Origin: Streptomyces sp. CB01580
GTDB lineage: Bacteria; Actinomycetota; Actinomycetes; Streptomycetales; Streptomycetaceae
Assembly (NCBI RefSeq): GCF_001905795.1
Contig: NZ_LIXJ01000027.1
Coordinates: 80,199 to 144,198, forward strand
DNA length: 64,000 nucleotides
Direction: 5' to 3'
Shown here piece by piece: positions 59,806-64,000 of this stretch. Made by a program: the position numbers and the translations under genes. The notes under the pieces were generated by a model. It was not told where the DNA came from. It did no database searches and saw only the letters and a program-made list of their open reading frames with translations. How positions within the stretch are numbered: the stretch's first letter is position 1; each line of letters opens with the position of its first letter.

Positions 59806-61382
59806 GCGGACGTGTCGTCGCCGGGCGGTACCAACTCGCGACCGTCATCGGCCAGGGCGGCATGGGCCAGGTCTGGACCGCCTACGATCAGCGCCTGGAC
59901 CGCCGGGTCGCGGTGAAGCTGCTCCGCCCCGACCGGGTCACCGGCCCCGTCGACAGCCGGGCGGCGGACGAACTGCGCCGCCGCTTCGTCCGCGAGTGCC
60001 GGATCACCGCGCAGGTCGACCACCCCGGGCTGGTCACGGTCCACGACGCGGGCAGCGACGGCGAGGACCTGTACCTCGTCATGCAGTACGTCGAGGGCGC
60101 CGACCTCGCCGATCATCTCGCCGAGCACGACCCGTACCCCTGGCAGTGGGCCGTGTCCGTCGCCGCCCAGTTGTGCGCCGTCCTGTGCGCCGTGCACGCG
60201 GTCCCGATCGTCCACCGCGACCTGAAACCCCGCAACGTGATTGTGCGACCGGACGGCGCCGTCACCGTCCTGGACCTCGGTGTCGCCTCGGTGCTGGACA
60301 CCGACACCACCCGTCTCACCCACACCGGCTCACCGATCGGCTCCCCGGCCTACATGGCGCCCGAGCAGGCGATGGGCGGTGCCGTCGGCCCGTACACCGA
60401 TCTGTACGCACTCGGCGTGCTCCTCCACGAACTCCTCAGCGGGGACGTGCCGTTCGCCGGGTCCACCGCGCTGGGCGTGCTCCACCGCCACCTCCACGAA
60501 CCGCCGCTCCCGGTCCGCCGGGTGCGGCCGGACATCCCCGGACAGCTCGAAACACTGGTGCTGCGCCTGCTCGCCAAGGACCCGCAGCACCGCCCGGCCG
60601 ACGCCCAGGAGGTGTACGAACACCTCGCCCCGCTGCTTCCCGCCCGGGGCGCCGGGCTGCCCACCGGCCCGCTCGACCCGACCCGCCCCTTCCTGCGCCC
60701 GCACGCCCCGTGGCCCGACCGGGGCGCCGCCCCGACCCCGTCGCCGGTGTCCGCGCCCCTGTTCCCGCCTCCGTCGGCCGCCCCGGCGGGTACGGCGACG
60801 GGCGCGGCGGCCCGGCCCGATGTCGCCGCCGCCGTCGACGAGGTCAAGCGACTGCTCGGCGAGGGCCGTATCACCCAGGCCGTGGACATCCTCGGGGCCC
60901 TCCTCCCCGTCGCGGCCGAACAGCACGGCGAGAACTCCGCCGTGGTCCGCGTCCTGCGCAAGCAGTACGCGGCGACGCTGATGGACGACGGCCAGTACCG
61001 CCGCGCCCTGCCCGAGCTGCGTCGCCTCGCCGACGAGCGCGCGGCGCAGGCCGGACCGGCCGACGCCCAGCTGCTCCAGTTCCGCCAGGACGCGGCCCAG
61101 TGCCTGGAGCAGCTCGGCGAACCGGCCGCCGCGCTCGCCGAGTACCGCGCGGTGCTCCCGTACTGCGAGAACCACCGGGCCACCGGCGGCGACCCCGCCC
61201 GCGCCTTCGGGATCCGCAACCGCATCGGGCATCTGCTGCTCGCGCTCGGCGACCACGCGGGCGCACGTGTACAACTCCAGGCACTGCTGTACGACGCGGA
61301 ACGGGCCTACGGGCCGCACCACCCGCTGCCGGTGGAACTGCGCCGACGGCTCGACCGTCAGGCGGAGGTCCAGGGCGGCTGA
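59802..61382 (+). CDS. Serine/threonine protein kinase with TPR-like C-terminal region
   Basis: The 526-residue soluble protein has a Hanks-type kinase domain at about 8-275: P-loop IGQGGMGQVW, catalytic Lys in VAVKLL, HRDLKPRNVIV, the metal motif as DLG rather than DFG, and the APE motif MAPEQAM. A Pro/Ala linker (about 280-335) leads to a helical region (340-520), with VAAAVDEVKRLLGEGRITQAVDILGALLPVAAEQHGE, YRRALPELRRLADERA and GDHAGARVQLQALLYDAERAYGP, typical of TPR repeats. No transmembrane helix is present, unlike PknB. It probably acts with the membrane protein encoded just upstream. GTG start. Confidence 0.9.
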   Translation: MSGRVVAGRYQLATVIGQGGMGQVWTAYDQRLDRRVAVKLLRPDRVTGPVDSRAADELRRRFVRECRITAQVDHPGLVTVHDAGSDGEDLYLVMQYVEGADLADHLAEHDPYPWQWAVSVAAQLCAVLCAVHAVPIVHRDLKPRNVIVRPDGAVTVLDLGVASVLDTDTTRLTHTGSPIGSPAYMAPEQAMGGAVGPYTDLYALGVLLHELLSGDVPFAGSTALGVLHRHLHEPPLPVRRVRPDIPGQLETLVLRLLAKDPQHRPADAQEVYEHLAPLLPARGAGLPTGPLDPTRPFLRPHAPWPDRGAAPTPSPVSAPLFPPPSAAPAGTATGAAARPDVAAAVDEVKRLLGEGRITQAVDILGALLPVAAEQHGENSAVVRVLRKQYAATLMDDGQYRRALPELRRLADERAAQAGPADAQLLQFRQDAAQCLEQLGEPAAALAEYRAVLPYCENHRATGGDPARAFGIRNRIGHLLLALGDHAGARVQLQALLYDAERAYGPHHPLPVELRRRLDRQAEVQGG

Positions 61383-62041
61383 GGGCCACCTCCTTCGCCA
61401 GGAGCTCCATCAGGGCCTTCGTCAGGGGCCTCAGCAGGGCTTTCGCCAGGACCCTGCGGGTAATGGTCATGCCAAACTTCCGCAAACGGAATGTCACGGA
61501 CCGCCCCTGTGGCCCCCGTGGCGTGAGATCGTGTGCTGCCGCCGGGGCGGCTGACGACCCCGCCTGCCCCGTCGGCCTCATCCTTCTTCTCCCTCGCGTT
61601 CACCGCCTCCTGGGCGAAGTCCGCCGGCGCCATCGGCCAAAGCCGGTCCCGCCGCACGCGCGATCGACCGGAACGCATGGGGGCGCCCCGGTCGCGATCG
61701 TGGCCGGTTGGGCCGGGACGTCCATGGTGGGGCGACCAACGCGCCCGCTCCCGCACCCGCGCGCGGCGCCGCGCACCTGAAATTGTTTACAAAACGGGGC
61801 AATTCACTTGACGGGTATCCGCCGGTCCTCGAACAGGGCCGTTCCGTCGCGGACATGGAGCCCGGCAAGCCGCGCGATCCGTGCGGTCGAGGAACCCGTG
61901 GAGGAGCCGTACGTGGTCCCCACATCTCCAACTCCGCCCGAATCGTTGGTCGAACCAGTGGCCCCAATCACATCCACTGCCTACCATCGATCAGCGCAAG
62001 GTCTTGTGCACTGATGCACAAAGTCTCCCCGGGAGGTTCCT
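61383..62041. other. 659-base gap without a convincing gene
   Basis: Bases 61390-61460 contain a roughly 22-base degenerate repeat (TTCGCCAGGA...TCAGGG type). On the minus strand it would encode an amphipathic LAKALLRPLTKALMELLAKE helix, but no start, ribosome site or family supports a gene. Bases 61780-61810 are AT-richer (GAAATTGTTTACAAAACGG) and may be promoter DNA. The palindrome at 62004-62021 is listed separately. Confidence 0.4.
62004..62021. promoter_or_regulatory. 18-bp palindrome upstream of the SurA-like gene
   Basis: TTGTGCA and TGCACAA flank the 4-base centre CTGA, 21 bases ahead of the start codon at 62042. Symmetry and position fit an operator, but no known regulator consensus was recognised. 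Confidence 0.4.
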
Positions 62042-62704
62042 TTGCACCGCCGCCGTCGCACCGCGCTCACCGTCTCCGCCTCCGCCGCCCTGCTGGTCGG
62101 CACCCCGCTCCTGACCGCATGCGGCAGCCAGGCCCATCCGGGCGCCGCGGCCCTCGTCGGCGGCGACCGGATCGAGGTGTCCACCGTGCAGGGCCAGGTG
62201 GCGGCGGTGCGCGAGGCCCAGAGCCGGTCCCGGGACGTCGACCAGCTCATCGACAAGTCCGGCCAGCTCGGCCGGGCCAAGCTGCACGGTCTGATCTTCG
62301 ACCGGGTCCTCGACCGGGCCGCGCGGGACGCGGGCGTGACCGTCGAGCGCAGCGAGGTCCAGGAGATGAGGAAGGCGGCGGTCGCCCAGTCCGGGGGAGA
62401 GGAGCGGCTGCGGGCGGCGATGCTCCAGCAGAGCTGGGTCGCGCCGGACCAGATCGACGCCGTCCTGCGGGAGCAGGTCCAGCTGTCGAAGCTGGCCGAG
62501 GCGCTCGGCGCCGACCTGCGACAGCCCGAGGGGCAGAAGATCGTCGGTGACGCCCTCAGCAAGGCGTCGAAGGCGCTGAAGGTCGATGTGAACCCGCGCT
62601 ACGGCACCTGGAACGACCAGCAGACCCAGCTCGCCGACTACAAGGCTCCCTGGATCAGCCAGGTCACCAAGCCCGCTGGAGCGCTCCCGGAGTCCGGCGC
62701 GTAG
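62042..62704 (+). CDS. SurA N-terminal-like lipoprotein
   Basis: The 220-residue protein has a lipoprotein signal (HRRRRTALTVSASAALLVGTPLLTAC) and a SurA-N-like domain: AALVGGDRIEVSTVQGQVAAVREAQ, a helical segment QLGRAKLHGLIFDRVLDRAARDAGVTVERSEVQEM, and a closing PRYGTWNDQQTQLA. It lacks the peptidyl-prolyl isomerase domain of full SurA, so it is likely a chaperone for exported proteins at the outer face of the membrane. I took the TTG at 62042 because GGGAGG lies 5 bases upstream and the signal peptide begins there. It precedes mazG, an order I recall from other Streptomyces. Confidence 0.87.
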   Translation: MHRRRRTALTVSASAALLVGTPLLTACGSQAHPGAAALVGGDRIEVSTVQGQVAAVREAQSRSRDVDQLIDKSGQLGRAKLHGLIFDRVLDRAARDAGVTVERSEVQEMRKAAVAQSGGEERLRAAMLQQSWVAPDQIDAVLREQVQLSKLAEALGADLRQPEGQKIVGDALSKASKALKVDVNPRYGTWNDQQTQLADYKAPWISQVTKPAGALPESGA

Positions 62705-62839
62705 GAGCGCGGCCGGTCGGCCGGGCGCGGACGGCGCGGAAGCGACGTGCACGGCGCGCCGGTACGCGAACGGTGTGCACGACGGTGCCGGGGCCGACCG
62801 CGGAAGGGGCCGGTCGAAGAGGGATCCGGCCGGAGAGGG

Positions 62840-62897
62840 AATCGACCCGGTGGTGGACTCGACCGGTGGCGGATTCGACCGGAGGTAGATTCGAACG
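62840..62897. repeat. Short 16-bp degenerate tandem repeat before mazG
   Basis: Units like TCGACCGGTGGCGGAT occur at about 62842, 62859, 62875 and (partly) 62891, running up to the mazG start codon, so one unit supplies its weak ribosome site GGAGG. Confidence 0.5.
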
Positions 62898-63908
62898 GTG
62901 AACGCTGAAGCCCCCGGCCGCGCCGAAACCTCCGGCCGCGCCGAAGCCCCCGGCCGTATCGTCCTGCTCACCGCCAGCCACCGTGTGGCGCCCGGACTCC
63001 TGTCCTGGCCCGCCTGGCAGGCGTTGCGCGCCGCCGACCGGGTGCTCTGCGCCGAGCCGGACAACCCGCAGCTGCCGTACCTGCGCGAGGCGGACGTCAC
63101 CGTCGAGCACACCGCGCCCACCGCGGACGAGCTCGTCGACGCCTGCGCGGGCGGTCGGACCGTCGTCGTCCTCACCGGCGGCGAGGGGAACCAGCCACTG
63201 ACCGACGGGCTCGCACGGCTCGCCGGTTCGGGGCGGGTGAGCATGCCGGACCTGGAACTGCTGCCCGGCTCCTACGATCTGCCCGGCGCGCGGCTCCTCG
63301 ACCTGGTCCAGATCATGGACCGGATCCGCAACGAATGCCCGTGGACGTCGCAGAAGACCCACAAGGGCCTCGCCAAGTACGCCATCGAGGAGGCGTACGA
63401 ACTCGTCGAGGCGATCGAGGACGGCGACCGCGACGAACTGCGCGAGGAGCTGGGGGACGTACTCCTCCAGGTCGTCTTCCACGCCCGGATCGCCGAGGAG
63501 GGCGGCCCCGGGGAGGGGGAGGAGCCCTTCTCCGTCGACGACGTGGCCGCGACCATCGTCGAGAAGCTCATCCACCGCCACCCGCACGTCTTCGGTGACG
63601 AGACCGCCGAGACCCCCGAGGACGTGCACGCGCACTGGCTGCGGACCAAGGCCGTCGAGAAGCGGCGCGAGTCCGTCACCGACGGGGTGCCGCTCGGCCA
63701 GCCCGGGCTGGCGCTGGTGGCGAAGCTGGCCTCCCGGGTCCGTACCGCCGGCCTCGACGTGCCGCTGCCCACGGGCCGGGGCATCGGCTACGAACTCCTC
63801 GACCTCGCCGTACGCGCCGAGAAGGACGGCGTGGACCCCGAGGCGGCGCTGAGGGCCGCGGGCCGTGCCTACCGGGACGCCATCCGGGCGGCCGAGGGCA
63901 ACGCCTGA
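62898..63908 (+). CDS. mazG: Nucleoside triphosphate pyrophosphohydrolase MazG
   Basis: The 336-residue protein combines an N-terminal region resembling the tetrapyrrole-methylase-like domain of long MazG proteins (IVLLTASHRVAPGLLSWPAWQALRAADRVLCAEP) with a C-terminal MazG domain (about 135-330). The latter has the EExxE and D metal motifs: YAIEEAYELVEAIEDGDRDELREELGDVLLQVVFHARIAEE. It hydrolyses (d)NTPs to monophosphates and pyrophosphate, cleansing aberrant nucleotides in the cytosol. GTG at 62898; the first 20 residues are low-complexity and lie in the short repeat, so the true start could be slightly later. Confidence 0.92.
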   Translation: MNAEAPGRAETSGRAEAPGRIVLLTASHRVAPGLLSWPAWQALRAADRVLCAEPDNPQLPYLREADVTVEHTAPTADELVDACAGGRTVVVLTGGEGNQPLTDGLARLAGSGRVSMPDLELLPGSYDLPGARLLDLVQIMDRIRNECPWTSQKTHKGLAKYAIEEAYELVEAIEDGDRDELREELGDVLLQVVFHARIAEEGGPGEGEEPFSVDDVAATIVEKLIHRHPHVFGDETAETPEDVHAHWLRTKAVEKRRESVTDGVPLGQPGLALVAKLASRVRTAGLDVPLPTGRGIGYELLDLAVRAEKDGVDPEAALRAAGRAYRDAIRAAEGNA

Positions 63909-63979
63909 CCCGGCCGGCCGTCGGCAGGCGCCTTTGGGGCGCCGGGGTCGCCCCCGAAAGACGGGGATAACGTCAAAGG

Positions 63980-64000
63980 GTGAACCACAGCCCCGCCGAC
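63980..64000 (+). CDS. Possible start of the next gene, truncated
   Basis: GTGAACCACAGCCCC near 63980 could open a plus-strand gene (MNHSPAD...), cut off by the window end. The CAAAGG before it is too close for a good ribosome site, so this is weak. Confidence 0.2.

Noticed and set aside
61358..61756. A small minus-strand gene with an amphipathic helix
   Set aside because: No ribosome site, no family match, and composition is explained by a short DNA repeat. Kept only as a note on the gap.

Overview
The window is very GC-rich DNA with actinomycete codon use, many GTG starts and typical Streptomyces families (SARP and DUF397/Scr1-type regulators, class E sortase signal, SUKH proteins), so I read it as a Streptomyces chromosome; I cannot name the species. 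Both ends are conserved core. The left end carries the 3' end of ppc, then pth, rplY, prs, glmU and tRNA-Gln on the minus strand. The right end carries mfd, secreted or lipid-anchored envelope proteins, a DNA methylase, a Ser/Thr kinase, a SurA-like lipoprotein and mazG.

Between about 5.3 and 26.5 kb is a variable region. It holds a broken gene beside the tRNA, an orphan sensor kinase, and a compact toxin-like/immunity-like locus at 7.6-12.7 kb: a YwqJ-type deaminase next to a SUKH-3 protein, a WHH-type nuclease domain fused to a SMI1/KNR4 domain, and a deaminase-like domain plus collagen-like repeats fused to SUKH-4. A DivIVA-like coiled-coil protein, an HTH/DUF397/RsbW-like regulatory trio, an acetate-type symporter operon, a repeat-built sortase-anchored surface protein and an ABC exporter follow.

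The main accessory element lies at about 26.9-47.6 kb, between the ABC exporter and mfd. It is a ribosomal peptide (RiPP) cluster that should make an azole- and dehydroamino-acid-rich peptide. The precursor is 58 residues (44466-44642, minus strand), and 20 of its last 21 residues are Ser, Thr or Cys. The plus-strand biosynthetic genes are an E1-like leader-binding protein fused to a degenerate YcaO domain, a first intact YcaO, a duplicated SagB-type dehydrogenase, a LanB-type glutamylation protein, one separate elimination protein, an M50 protease with a leader-binding-like front domain, an ABC-2 exporter and a second intact YcaO. An M20 amidohydrolase and a 95-residue protein lie beyond the precursor. 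A SARP regulator and a LuxR-type regulator flank the cluster.

The likely logic is this. The E1-like protein captures the leader. The YcaO proteins make azolines from Cys/Ser/Thr and SagB oxidises them to azoles. The split dehydratase turns the remaining Ser/Thr into dehydroamino acids. Proteases remove the leader and the ABC pair exports the product. I see no second SpaB_C-like protein that could be a pyridine synthase, which argues for a linear (goadsporin-like) rather than a macrocyclic thiopeptide product. Two intact YcaO enzymes plus one degenerate one is the most unusual feature.

Several intergenic regions hold short tandem repeats: GTGTC-type minisatellites at 12.8 and 26.7 kb, a 14-copy octamer upstream of mfd, and an 11-bp periodic array at 18.2 kb.
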